This document shows positions 18,020 through 26,369 of a DNA stretch of 64,000 bases, in pieces. The first letter of the stretch is position 1, and each line of letters opens with the position of its first letter. Source of the stretch: Trichothermofontia sichuanensis B231 (GTDB lineage: Bacteria; Cyanobacteriota; Cyanobacteriia; B231); assembly GCF_026240635.1 (NCBI RefSeq), contig NZ_CP110848.1, forward strand, positions 3,987,741 through 4,051,740, read 5' to 3'. The position numbers and the translations under genes are program-made. Under the pieces are notes generated by a model. That model ran no database searches, was not told the origin of the DNA, and saw nothing but the letters and a program-made list of their open reading frames with translations.

Positions 18020-19186
18020 ATGTCTGAAGATGTCAGGACCCATCGTAGTGCATCCGATTATCCCAATGCCGCGCCACTGAACCAACCGGATGGGCAGGAC
18101 TGGGAGGAGGCCACGGCTAGTGGGATGATTGCGGGTCCGGAACCGATCAGCGTTGAGCGTTATGCCAATCGGCTAATGGATGATCTATTTGGCGATCTGG
18201 AACGGGCTTTAGAGGGTAGCCTGCAATTGCCCAATACCCCCCTCTCCCCAACCGAGGGGGTTTCACTCAAACGGCTGGCCCTTGCCGAACTTTCCCTACC
18301 GCCGATCGTTCCCCCCGCCCAAGATTGGCCCTTCGCCCAACCGGTTGCTGCCCCCCCGCAACGCTCCCGACAAGCGTCAGAGACAACCCGTACCCTCCCC
18401 ACTTCCCGGCAACGTCTCCCCCGGCGACGTTGGCAAAAACGCTGCTTGCGGTTGCTTTTTGGCCTGGGATTAATCTCCCTGGTGGCAGGGGTCGGCCTCT
18501 GGAGTCGACAACTGGAGAATCGTCAACGCGTGCGAGCGTGGTTAGCCGCGATCGCCCCATCGCCAGCACCGCCAACGGCCACGCCTGCCCCACCCGCTAA
18601 CCCGGATGTGGAATTCAGCCGCTATCTGCAACGGGCTTTAGCAATGATTGAGCAGCAGCCCAGCAGTGGGTCAACGATCGCCGCACCTGCGGTGCCCAAC
18701 AGTATCAACCTTGCGCCACCCCTCGTACCGCCCCTCATCCCCTCCCTGAGTCCCCTCCCCACCTCCCCCCTGGAGACCCTCGTAGGCGATCGCGTCTATG
18801 TGCCCATCTACCCCACCAGCCAATCGCCCGCCGCCAATACCCCCACCCGTGTACCCCTACCGGCGCCGATCCCAGCCGTTCCCACTGTCGCTCAATCGGT
18901 ACCCCTGCCCGCTAACCTGCCCGTCCTGCCGACCCCAACCGCATCAGCAACAACGGCCTCCAGTCCCTCTCCCACTACGAGCGCTACCAAGTATACCCTG
19001 GTAGGAGTGTTAGAATTGGGCGATCGGTCCACAGCCCTCTTTGAGTCCAATGGTGTCGCTCGACGCATTAATATAGGGGAAAGCATCGGGACAAGCGGTT
19101 GGTCACTCGTAGAAGTTAACAACCAGGAAGCAATTATCCGTCGCAATGGGGAAGTGCGATCAATTTATGTAGGGCAATCCTTTTAA
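18020..19186 (+). CDS. single-span membrane protein with GspC/PilP-like periplasmic domain
   Basis: 388 residues from ATG 18020 (MSEDVRTHRSASDYPN), with GGAAG nine bases upstream. About 135 cytoplasmic residues and a basic RRRWQKR stretch precede one membrane span (LRLLFGLGLISLVAGVGLW), then a long Pro/Thr/Ala-rich linker, then a C-terminal beta-rich domain starting YTLVGVLELGDRSTALFESN and ending RSIYVGQSF. That order (cytoplasmic tail, one span, linker, small beta domain) is the GspC layout, and the last domain resembles the homology region shared by GspC and PilP. The lipoprotein gene at 21295 ends in a similar domain. Function inferred only from layout. Confidence 0.6.
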   Translation: MSEDVRTHRSASDYPNAAPLNQPDGQDWEEATASGMIAGPEPISVERYANRLMDDLFGDLERALEGSLQLPNTPLSPTEGVSLKRLALAELSLPPIVPPAQDWPFAQPVAAPPQRSRQASETTRTLPTSRQRLPRRRWQKRCLRLLFGLGLISLVAGVGLWSRQLENRQRVRAWLAAIAPSPAPPTATPAPPANPDVEFSRYLQRALAMIEQQPSSGSTIAAPAVPNSINLAPPLVPPLIPSLSPLPTSPLETLVGDRVYVPIYPTSQSPAANTPTRVPLPAPIPAVPTVAQSVPLPANLPVLPTPTASATTASSPSPTTSATKYTLVGVLELGDRSTALFESNGVARRINIGESIGTSGWSLVEVNNQEAIIRRNGEVRSIYVGQSF

Positions 19187-19329
19187 GCGCTGCTGCTAAA
19201 TGAGACACTGCTCATGAACCCAGTAACTCCCCCGTTGGGTAGGGCAAGCCACCGTGCTTACAAGCCGGCAGGGTACCCCTAGACCAACTGTCAGACACAC
19301 CCTCTGTATCCTAGTAGGCAGGTATCCTC

Positions 19330-19911
19330 ATGGGTTTATTAGACGATTTCAGCCGCTTTCTCGAAACCCGCCTGGAAGAATTTCTGCGGGCACATCCCCA
19401 GTTAGAACTCCAGGCACTGGAAGAACAACTGCGAGAACAGGAAGAAGACACCCTGCGGCTGGTAGCGGATTTGCAACGGCAAGAGCAGCAATTGCAGGCA
19501 CAAATCCTGGAAACTGCCCAGGAAATCCAACGCTGGCATATTCGGATCGAAAAGGCGAAGCAAGCCCGCCCTGATCTGGTTGAACCTGCCCAGCAACGGG
19601 AGGCTGCTCTCCTGCGCCACGGCAATCAACTCTGGGGCCAAATGCAAGGAGCTAAACAACGCCAACAGCAGGCCCAAAACCTGTTACGACAAATTCAGGA
19701 ACGTCGCCAACAGGTAAAAGCCAAAGCCGCTGAACTTGAAACTGCCCGTGCAGCGGCTAAGGCTCAGACCGAGGTAAACTGGGCAACACGGGGATGGAAT
19801 GAAGCCTATTCCCAAACCCGTCGCGATCAAACCGACCCCTTGGAGGAACAATTCCGTCGCCTAGAATTAGAAGAGGAGATGGCGGCAATGAAGCAGCAAA
19901 TGGGACGCTAG
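19330..19911 (+). CDS. TIGR04376-like cyanobacterial coiled-coil protein
   Basis: 193 residues starting MGLLDDFSRFLETRLEEFLR. Residues about 25-150 are almost entirely Gln/Glu/Arg/Leu coiled coil, and the C-terminus is again helical and charged. The N-terminal MGL-DD-SRFLETRLEEFL pattern matches a cyanobacterial family known as TIGR04376; function unknown. The last four bases overlap the end of the convergent STAS gene. Confidence 0.75.
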   Translation: MGLLDDFSRFLETRLEEFLRAHPQLELQALEEQLREQEEDTLRLVADLQRQEQQLQAQILETAQEIQRWHIRIEKAKQARPDLVEPAQQREAALLRHGNQLWGQMQGAKQRQQQAQNLLRQIQERRQQVKAKAAELETARAAAKAQTEVNWATRGWNEAYSQTRRDQTDPLEEQFRRLELEEEMAAMKQQMGR

Positions 19912-20246
19912 TTGACGGCTTCGATCGCCGAGACCTCTTCTAAACCGGTAATCGAGAGAACCACCCGCATAGCCGGATGCACATTACGCAACGTCAGGGC
20001 CACTCCTTGTTGACGGGCAAGATTGATATTGGTAACCAGTGCATCCAAACCATAACGATCTAAAAAGGAAGTCTGGCTACAATCCATCACGATTTGCTTG
20101 GAGGAAGGTCTCTTTTGCAAAAGTTGCTGACACACTTGGGTAAACAGAGGGGCTTCGTAGTTACTCAACCTTGCCGGTAATTGTAGGAGTAGCGTACCGT
20201 CGAAGTCAGTGACTGTCAGTGGATGTATCTGGTCTTGAATCAACAT
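19908..20246 (-). CDS. STAS domain protein (anti-sigma factor antagonist-like)
   Basis: 112 residues from ATG 20246, with AGGA eight bases upstream; an alternative TTG at 20264 is less likely. The fold-typical strand-turn reads IVMDCSQTSFLDRYGLDALV. In regulated antagonists such as SpoIIAA this turn is D-S-S-G with the phosphorylated serine; here it is D-R-Y-G, so serine phosphorylation at that site is not possible. It may be a constitutively active antagonist or a structural STAS module. Partner switch kinase is not in the window. Confidence 0.8.
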   Translation of the reverse strand: MLIQDQIHPLTVTDFDGTLLLQLPARLSNYEAPLFTQVCQQLLQKRPSSKQIVMDCSQTSFLDRYGLDALVTNINLARQQGVALTLRNVHPAMRVVLSITGLEEVSAIEAVN

Positions 20247-20817
20247 GATCTGTTTCCTGCCCAATCAACCCTTCAAGCAACTAGGTTCAAAGCAACCGAG
20301 TTTGGAACGTACCGTGAGCACCAGGGTGCCCCTCTTGTCTGAATTAACCTATCTGATTAACCTATCTGTATCCTTTGCAGGATGCAGGCATCATGGCAGA
20401 TCCAACGGGTAGAGACCAGTTCCTGCTCCAACTTCATCAAAATAAAACCAACCCCCCCAAGTTTAGGTGAATATGCGGGCGATCGCCGCGGCCCGCTTCA
20501 TAAAAACTACATATTACTCCGACTGCCACCCTTCCAAGCAAGGGAGTAGCCCCCAGTAATCCTGTTAACAGACTTCACCCCTTTGCCAGGATAGTTGAGC
20601 AGTTGCGGTTGCGAGTGTCAACGTTGTTAGCTTGACAGACAAAAGTGGCATCAGGGTATTACCTTATCCCCCGTAAAAGTTCAGGTGTGACGTGTCCCGC
20701 AACGCCCTGAAGAGACCAGGGACCAGTTCAGAAACTGCCACAGTCATACCCAAACCCCGCGATCAGCAACGTACAATAGCCAATGGTGTGAGTAGGTATC
20801 AGTAGCCAAAGGGTCCT
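20247..20817. promoter_or_regulatory. non-coding interval, possible promoter of the 89-aa gene
   Basis: No gene seen in 570 bp between two divergent genes. TTGACA occurs at about 20632-20637 and TACAAT at 20772-20777, but they are not spaced as one promoter. The latter could be a -10 element about 45 bp before the start codon at 20818. Confidence 0.25.
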
Positions 20818-21087
20818 ATGTCCAATTCTCTAATGGTGATGTCTACGGTGTTAACCCAGGCCCCTATCCCTGCGGAGGTCAGCCCCGTCAATCCGCCGCT
20901 CCCTGATGTTGCGTTCTCATCCGAGAAAATAAAGTCGCTCTACCGCGAAGATGTGCGGGCTGAGTTTCTGCATTTACAAGCGGAAGCCGATTGTTTGCTT
21001 CAGCAATTACAGTCCCTACAGCAAGCCAAGCGCAAAATGGCTGGCTCCGTCGTCACCGCGATCGGCCAAACAGTCTCACTTAGCTAG
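20818..21087 (+). CDS. small hypothetical protein, 89 aa
   Basis: Starts MSNSLMVMSTVLTQAPIPAE; first 35 residues Pro-rich, then a helical segment with LQAEADCLLQQLQSLQQAK that may pair as a short coiled coil. No family recognised. It precedes the PilP-like lipoprotein gene by about 207 bp on the same strand. Confidence 0.5.
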   Translation: MSNSLMVMSTVLTQAPIPAEVSPVNPPLPDVAFSSEKIKSLYREDVRAEFLHLQAEADCLLQQLQSLQQAKRKMAGSVVTAIGQTVSLS

Positions 21088-21294
21088 GCAACGTCAGCTG
21101 TTGGGTTAATCCCTGCTGGCTTGACATTTCCCCCCTCAGCGTCCCCAAGCCTTGGCCACGGGGAAGAAAGACACCTTTAGCCTGATATGGATGTAAAGTT
21201 TTGTTAACACTTTTCGCAAGTTTTCGCGGCGGAGGGCATCCATTTAGGTGAAATCCGACTATGCTAGACGGATGATGTGAGGAGAGTTGATGTT

Positions 21295-22110
21295 ATGAAG
21301 TGGATTTCCTATCTGGCTGGTTATGGCAGTGTGGCTCTGCTCGTTGTTGGTTGTGGAGGAACCCAACCATCGGTAGTCTCCGATCGGCCTGCGGCTGGCA
21401 CCCCCTCCCCAAGTGCACCAACGGCTTCATCAACTTCAGGGGGGAGTTTGCCATCAGTTGCTCAAATTCCCATGTCTGGGGCACCCTACGTTCCCGCAAC
21501 CGCTGCCAAACCTCGCCCCGGTGAAGCGCCTAATCAATCAACTCAAAATGACTTGATTAAGCCGGTGACGGCAACTGAGCGACTTCCCAAAGTACGGCTA
21601 GGGCGTCAAGATCCGTTTGCACCGGTAACGACACAGGCCGTTGTCGTTGCCACTCAACAGGCTCCGCCGGTGGCAGTCCCCAATTTGCCCCCGCCGCCGG
21701 CACCCGCAAGTTTACCCGTGAGTTCACCGGATCTCAGACTCCCCACTTTGCCCACCCTACCCACGACGGCAACTACGGCAGCGGTGCCTAGTCTAGTTGT
21801 ACCGGCGCCTCCAGCCCGATTGGCGGACGAAATTGCTATTTTGGGAGTGGTGTCAGTGGCGGGACGGGCCAGTGCAATTGTCCAGGTTCCCCATGAAACG
21901 ACTAGCCGCTATGTCCATGAGGGTGAGTTCCTCTCTGGCGGGCGACTTTGGGTGAAGCGGATTGATCCTGGCGAAATGGGGGATCCAATCGTCGTCCTCG
22001 AGGAAGGAGGCGTCGAAGTTTTGCGAGGGATTGGTCCTGCGCTGAGCCAACCCGCGATCGGCAGCACGCCCAGTACGCCTGAAACGATGCCGACGATTTC
22101 CGTGTCCTAA
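21295..22110 (+). CDS. lipoprotein with PilP-like C-terminal domain
   Basis: 271 residues from ATG 21295 with GAGGAG about 11 bases upstream. The N-terminus MKWISYLAGYGSVALLVVGC is a lipoprotein signal peptide with the lipobox VVGC. Residues about 25-175 are Pro/Ala/Thr-rich linker with the segment RLGRQDPFAPV. The C-terminal domain begins DEIAILGVVSVAGRASAIVQ and contains YVHEGEFLSGGRLWVKRID and VVLEEGGVEVL, which follow the strand pattern of PilP (LG-L---GR--ALI / V--G--LG---V--I). The short RQDPFAP motif also occurs before the folded domain of some PilP-type proteins. Assignment rests on pattern, not on a search. Confidence 0.6.
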   Translation: MKWISYLAGYGSVALLVVGCGGTQPSVVSDRPAAGTPSPSAPTASSTSGGSLPSVAQIPMSGAPYVPATAAKPRPGEAPNQSTQNDLIKPVTATERLPKVRLGRQDPFAPVTTQAVVVATQQAPPVAVPNLPPPPAPASLPVSSPDLRLPTLPTLPTTATTAAVPSLVVPAPPARLADEIAILGVVSVAGRASAIVQVPHETTSRYVHEGEFLSGGRLWVKRIDPGEMGDPIVVLEEGGVEVLRGIGPALSQPAIGSTPSTPETMPTISVS

Positions 22111-22255
22111 AATCTGCTACTTCATCCCCTCTAAGCTGTCTCAGCCGTTCACGGCAGTAGCGAGGGGGCTATCATGGGGTGCGCTACCCCTTGGCGCAGG
22201 AGTGGATCTGGGGTTTTGTCCTGCACTTTTCCAGTTTTGGCCACCAGCGTTTGAG

Positions 22256-23233
22256 ATGTCCCTGAGTACCCTTCAGCAAGCGCTTCAGCAGATCGACCAG
22301 TCTCTGCAAGCGATCGCGCCCGCGTTGGCAGGTCACCTGCGATCAGGATTGACGGCGGCACACATCAGGGCAAAATTGGCATCGCTGCCCTTACAACTCC
22401 CGGCTGAGGTCTATACTCTGTACCAATGGCACGATGGCAGTGATCTAGAACACCCGGTTGAACTCTTACCGAATTATCGTTTCCTATGCCTCGACGAGGT
22501 GTTGGCAGTGTATGCCCAAACCGTCGCAATTTACGAAGGTGTGGACTGTGAAGAGGGACGATCGCGCTACACCCCCACCTGGTTTCCCCTATTTGCCGAG
22601 GACGGCAACTATTATCTCGTGCAGGGGGTAGACCGAGGGGTCGATCCGCCGCCAACAACGGCGCCAATTTTAGATTTTTGCAGTGAAGATCCGGAAACTC
22701 CAGTGGTTTTTGATTCCCTCACGGCCATGATGCAGGCGATCGCGGCCTGTTGGCAGTCTGGGGCCTACCGGGTAGAACCGCTGGCAGAAAGCCAGTTTCA
22801 CACGGTTGGGGACAATAGCTGCGCTCGTCTGTGGCTCACCTATCAACCCGAACGATCCGCCCAACTGGCAGCGCTGATCCGGGGGGAAACTGCCCAGCTC
22901 ACGCCGGAACAGCGACGTCAGAGCTATAGGGACCTGGTGGCTACGCAGCCAGAACTGGCTCTGTCGATCTTAAGCGCAGAACTGGCGACCCGCAGTCAAA
23001 CTGACCCGGACCACTGCTTCGACCTAATCCATGCGCTAGGCCAGTTACAAACCCCAGCGGCAACAGCTAGCTTGTTACCCTACCTGAACCATGCGCATCA
23101 GGGCATTCGAGCGGCTGTGGTGGGGATACTCGTTTGGGCTGTACCCACTCCCATCCTCCAGGCAGTCCCGAACCTGGCCGCGATCGTGCCGTCGTTGCTC
23201 TCTCTGTTCAACCGTGAACCCGACGAGGAATAG
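22256..23233 (+). CDS. SMI1/KNR4-like protein with HEAT repeats, ends at a premature in-frame stop
   Basis: 325 residues from ATG 22256 (MSLSTLQQALQQIDQSLQ) to TAG 23231-23233. The N-terminal 170 residues match the SMI1/KNR4 fold (LPAEVYTLYQWHDGSDLEHP, FAEDGNYYLVQGV). Helical HEAT-type repeats begin at about 235 (LALSILSAELATRSQ, LPYLNHAHQGIRAAVVGIL). The same frame stays open for another 103 codons beyond the TAG with further HEAT sequence, so the protein was probably about 428 residues. SMI1 domains in bacteria are often immunity or scaffold modules; role here unknown. Confidence 0.75.
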   Translation: MSLSTLQQALQQIDQSLQAIAPALAGHLRSGLTAAHIRAKLASLPLQLPAEVYTLYQWHDGSDLEHPVELLPNYRFLCLDEVLAVYAQTVAIYEGVDCEEGRSRYTPTWFPLFAEDGNYYLVQGVDRGVDPPPTTAPILDFCSEDPETPVVFDSLTAMMQAIAACWQSGAYRVEPLAESQFHTVGDNSCARLWLTYQPERSAQLAALIRGETAQLTPEQRRQSYRDLVATQPELALSILSAELATRSQTDPDHCFDLIHALGQLQTPAATASLLPYLNHAHQGIRAAVVGILVWAVPTPILQAVPNLAAIVPSLLSLFNREPDEE

Positions 23234-23542
23234 CCAACCCAAAGGCGGGATATTCCCCTATTACTGGGCTGCATTGGTGATCCGAGGGCAGTTCCGCCCC
23301 TAGTGGCTGCCCTAGCAACCCCTGCTATCCTGCCTGGGACGGCGGGTGTGTCGCAGGTGCTGCTGGCGACTCTTTACGATCGCGATGTGCGCTTAGCGAT
23401 CGTGACCAGTTTAGGGCAATTGGGTTCTCCGCAAGCCATAGATGCCTTGTCCAGAGTCGCTCAGACGGATGCCGATCTCAGCGTGCGACACTCGGCGGCA
23501 AAGGCATTGGCGCAATTGAGGAACGATCGGGGTCGGTCATGA
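23234..23542 (+). pseudogene. HEAT-repeat tail cut off by the in-frame TAG
   Basis: Directly continues the frame of the preceding gene with no shift: PTQRRDIPLLLGCIGDPRAV, then PPLVAALATPAILPG and LGQLGSPQAIDALSRVAQTD, and ends at TGA 23540-23542. HEAT repeat phasing is kept across the stop. Separate translation from GTG 23303 is possible but would start inside a repeat. Interpreted as the C-terminal part of one gene interrupted by a nonsense codon (mutation, sequencing error or readthrough). The 220 bases after it contain no gene. Confidence 0.75.
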
Positions 23543-23766
23543 AATGCTGAGAATCCGGATCTACTGAACGGATCTACTGAAAAGGGCAACCCCCTGATGC
23601 CACGTTTGCGTACTTGTGCACAACCAGTGGGAAGGTTGCCGATCGCCGAATGGTTCCTGACCACTGACAGTATGGGGAACCGCCTTTGCCAGGGTGCGTA
23701 GAACAGGGCCACATCCCTAGTGAAAACGCGATCGGCAAATTAATGGAGATTCGCTAGACATGGCGA

Positions 23767-24294
23767 CTAGCTAATGGTGATGACCCAGGTACCGAGATAG
23801 CGGAGCAGCGGTACATCCCCAGGGGTCTCAATTTGCGCATTGAAATAGTACATCCCCCCAAAACTGGGATTTTTCACATTGGAGAGGATAATTTCAACCG
23901 GGCTACCGGCAGGGACCGGTTCAACGGGATAGAACTCCAAACGTCGATTCTCCCGATCCCAGACAACTTCATCCATCTCGATTTTCTTACCCTTAACTCG
24001 CACTTCCATGCGGTTCGGATCGAACTCGCCTTGGAAGTTGTCGCTGTAGGTAACGGTAAAGCGAGCGGCGGCAAGGTTCAGTTTTTTGGCAGGAATCCGC
24101 AGACGATAGCGATCCCAACCGTTGGCCCGTCCGCCAAAATCCAGGCGATAACGCAGTTCATTACCAGCACCCGGTCCCCCAAAAATGGTTAAGCCGGGTA
24201 GGCCCTGGGCATGGGTGGCGGCAGGAATACCCGCCAGTAGGCATCCTGCGATCGCCACCATGGCAAGGCGCTGTTGCATCCATCGGTTTGTCAT
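23767..24294 (-). CDS. DUF2808 domain secreted protein
   Basis: 175 residues from ATG 24294 (MTNRWMQQRLAMVAIAGCLL); the frame also contains an ATG at 24315. A signal peptide ends near THAQG. The mature part carries the family features RYRLRIPAKKLNLAAARFTV and SGxPVEIILSNVKNPSFGGMYYFN-type sequence. DUF2808 proteins are small exported proteins found mainly in cyanobacteria; function unknown. Confidence 0.85.
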   Translation of the reverse strand: MTNRWMQQRLAMVAIAGCLLAGIPAATHAQGLPGLTIFGGPGAGNELRYRLDFGGRANGWDRYRLRIPAKKLNLAAARFTVTYSDNFQGEFDPNRMEVRVKGKKIEMDEVVWDRENRRLEFYPVEPVPAGSPVEIILSNVKNPSFGGMYYFNAQIETPGDVPLLRYLGTWVITIS

Positions 24295-24614
24295 AGTTTT
24301 GCGACCCAACATCAAAGAAACATTACAGTTCTAACAATTTACTGATCTTTATGCTAGCTGAGAGATCGTCGCTTCCCTACAGCATAGGTTCCTGGGGACT
24401 CAGCGACGTTCAGCCCTAGGGGGAGTTCCCAAGTCTCCATCCCTGGTTAGGCAACACCCTAGCGCTTCAGCAGTCCTGGTGTCTGGTCAAGGAGATTGGG
24501 CGCGATCGGGTTGAGGCGAATTCAGGGATAAGTGGGGATGTCGAAATTGTTAGAATGCAAATCGGAATTGCAATCGTGGGACTGAACGCATACACTGCCG
24601 AGGGGTCAGGTTAA

Positions 24615-25616
24615 ATGAAAGCTGTCGTGATGACTGCGCCCGGTGGGCCAGAAGTTCTCCAACTGCAGGAGGTGCCCGAACCTCAAATTCGCCACGATCG
24701 CGACCTGCGGATTCGCTTAAAGGCGGCGGGTGTGAATCCCATTGATACCAAATTGCGCAGTCGGGGTACATTTTATCCTGAGCAAATGCCTGCCATTTTG
24801 GGTTGTGATGGCGCAGGCATTGTGGAAGCCGTTGGGCCAGGGGTTGAACAGTTTCAGGTAGGGGATGCTGTCTATTTCTGCAATGCCGGTTTGGGCGGCC
24901 ATCCGGGTAATTATGCAGAAGTTGCCGTGGTAGATGAGCGGTTTGTGGCCCCCATGCCCAAGTCTCTGAGTTTTGCGGAAGCCGCTGCGGCTCCCCTTGT
25001 GTTGATCACCGCGTGGGAGGCCCTCTACGATCGTGGACGCCTGCAAGCGGGGCAATCGGTGCTGATTCATGCCGGGGCAGGGGGAGTTGGCCATGTGGCA
25101 GTACAACTCGCCCAGCTCCAGGGCGCAAAAGTCGCCACGACGATCAGTACACCCACTAAAGCTGAATTTGTCCGCCACCTCGGAGCAGCCTTGCCGATCT
25201 TTTATCGGCAGACAGATTTTGTCCAGGCCATCCTGGATTGGACTGACGGTGAAGGGGTGGACTTGGCCTTTGACACGATCGGGGGTCCGGTTTTCGAGCA
25301 AACCTTTCCAGCGGTACGGGTGTATGGGGATATTGTCACTATTCTGGCACCCGATCCCAAGACGAATTGGAAAGTCGCCCGCGATCGCAATTTACGGATT
25401 GGGTTGGAACTCATGCTGACGCCGATGCTGCAGAATTTGGCCCATGCCCAACAGGACCAGGCCAAAATCCTCAAGCAATGTGCCCGTCTGATTGACCAGG
25501 GGCAACTCCAGATCAAACTGAGCCATACTTTCCCGTTAGCTGAAGCCGCCGCTGCCCATCGCCTCCTAGAGCAGGGATCGACGCTGGGCAAAATTGCCTT
25601 GACGATCGCGGATTGA
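24615..25616 (+). CDS. zinc-free MDR family NAD(P)H:quinone oxidoreductase
   Basis: 333 residues starting MKAVVMTAPGGPEVLQLQEV. GroES-like N-terminal domain with AAGVNPIDTKLR and GCDGAGIVEAVGPGV, then the nucleotide-binding motif HAGAGGVGHVAVQLAQ at about 153-168. Structural-zinc cysteines of alcohol dehydrogenases are absent, which places it in the quinone reductase branch. Likely reduces quinones or reactive enones in the cytosol. It stands alone; AGG lies just upstream of the ATG. Confidence 0.88.
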   Translation: MKAVVMTAPGGPEVLQLQEVPEPQIRHDRDLRIRLKAAGVNPIDTKLRSRGTFYPEQMPAILGCDGAGIVEAVGPGVEQFQVGDAVYFCNAGLGGHPGNYAEVAVVDERFVAPMPKSLSFAEAAAAPLVLITAWEALYDRGRLQAGQSVLIHAGAGGVGHVAVQLAQLQGAKVATTISTPTKAEFVRHLGAALPIFYRQTDFVQAILDWTDGEGVDLAFDTIGGPVFEQTFPAVRVYGDIVTILAPDPKTNWKVARDRNLRIGLELMLTPMLQNLAHAQQDQAKILKQCARLIDQGQLQIKLSHTFPLAEAAAAHRLLEQGSTLGKIALTIAD

Positions 25617-25657
25617 CACATGTGGGCGAATTCCGTGCCCATGTCTGGGCAGGAGGG

Positions 25658-25687
25658 TTGCCTCTGCCTGCTCGAAGATGCTATGAT
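25658..25687 (+). promoter_or_regulatory. candidate promoter of the RRM gene
   Basis: TTGCCT (25658-25663) and TATGAT (25682-25687) are spaced by 18 bp. A transcript from here would have a leader of about 120 nt, T-rich near its end, which is like the long leaders of cold-inducible cyanobacterial rbp genes. Confidence 0.35.
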
Positions 25688-25813
25688 GCACTCGACGGGG
25701 TAAATATCGGTTGTAGCAGTTGTTTCTAGTACGAACGGGTTTTCGTTTTTTGACTGACAAGCTTCTCTCCGAAATTTCACTCTCTGCATTTTTCTCGATT
25801 TTGGAGACTAGCG

Positions 25814-26122
25814 ATGTCGATTTACGTAGGTAATCTTTCCTATCAGGTTACGGAAGCAGATTTGAGTTCTGTATTTTCAGAATATGGTTCGGTCAAGCGG
25901 GTGCAATTACCCACTGATCGCGAAACGGGCCGGATGCGGGGCTTCGGTTTTGTAGAAATGGGTACTGAGGCGGAGGAAGCAGCCGCGATCGAAGCCCTCG
26001 ATGGAGCGGAGTGGATGGGCCGCGACCTGAAGGTTAACAAGGCGAAGCCCCGTGAAAACCGGAGTGGCAGTGGTTCCTTTGGTGGCGGGCGTCGGAGCAA
26101 TAGTTTCTCCCGTAGCTATTAA
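25814..26122 (+). CDS. rbp: RNA-binding protein, RRM type (cyanobacterial Rbp)
   Basis: 102 residues: a single RRM with RNP2 IYVGNL (3-8) and RNP1 RGFGFVEM (42-49), then a short Gly/Ser/Arg tail (SGSGSFGGGRRSNSFSRSY). This is the standard layout of cyanobacterial glycine-tailed Rbp proteins, which bind RNA and are often induced by cold. GGAG lies nine bases before the ATG. Its 3' end runs directly into a family-2 element. Confidence 0.92.
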   Translation: MSIYVGNLSYQVTEADLSSVFSEYGSVKRVQLPTDRETGRMRGFGFVEMGTEAEEAAAIEALDGAEWMGRDLKVNKAKPRENRSGSGSFGGGRRSNSFSRSY

Positions 26123-26333
26123 AGGTGTTATCCGTACACAATTAAGGTTTGGATCTGGATCCTAGTGGTAGCCCTCATCCCCCAACCCCTTCTCCCCACT
26201 TGGGAGAAGGGCAGATGGACTTTCAAGTCCTTCTCCCAGAGCGGGAGAGGGATTTAGGGTGAGGGCCACACCCATGGGCGGCACCCATTCTACCTTTGTA
26301 AAACTGTACTTTTATGATTGAGGTAAAGGTGTA
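26123..26333. mobile_element. family-2 MITE-like element, copy 2
   Basis: Starts at the RRM stop codon. Interior reads CACAATTAAGGTTTGGATCT, then two GC-rich cores, then GTAAAACTGTACTTTTATGA and ends TTGAGGTAAAGGTG-TA. The left terminus is degraded. This copy shows the uninterrupted sequence AACTGTACTTT that is split by an insertion in the copy at 54223. Confidence 0.75.
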
Positions 26334-26369
26334 ATCAAGGGGAGTCAGTATCGTTACCCTATTGTTGCC

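Noticed and set aside
20521-20640. sigma-70 type promoter around TTGACA 20632
   Set aside because: No acceptable -10 hexamer at 16-18 bp; only listed as a weak region.
24400-24614. possible glutamine or other riboswitch before the quinone reductase gene
   Set aside because: GACGTTCAGCCC and a GC-rich stem are present but the conserved aptamer core is not.
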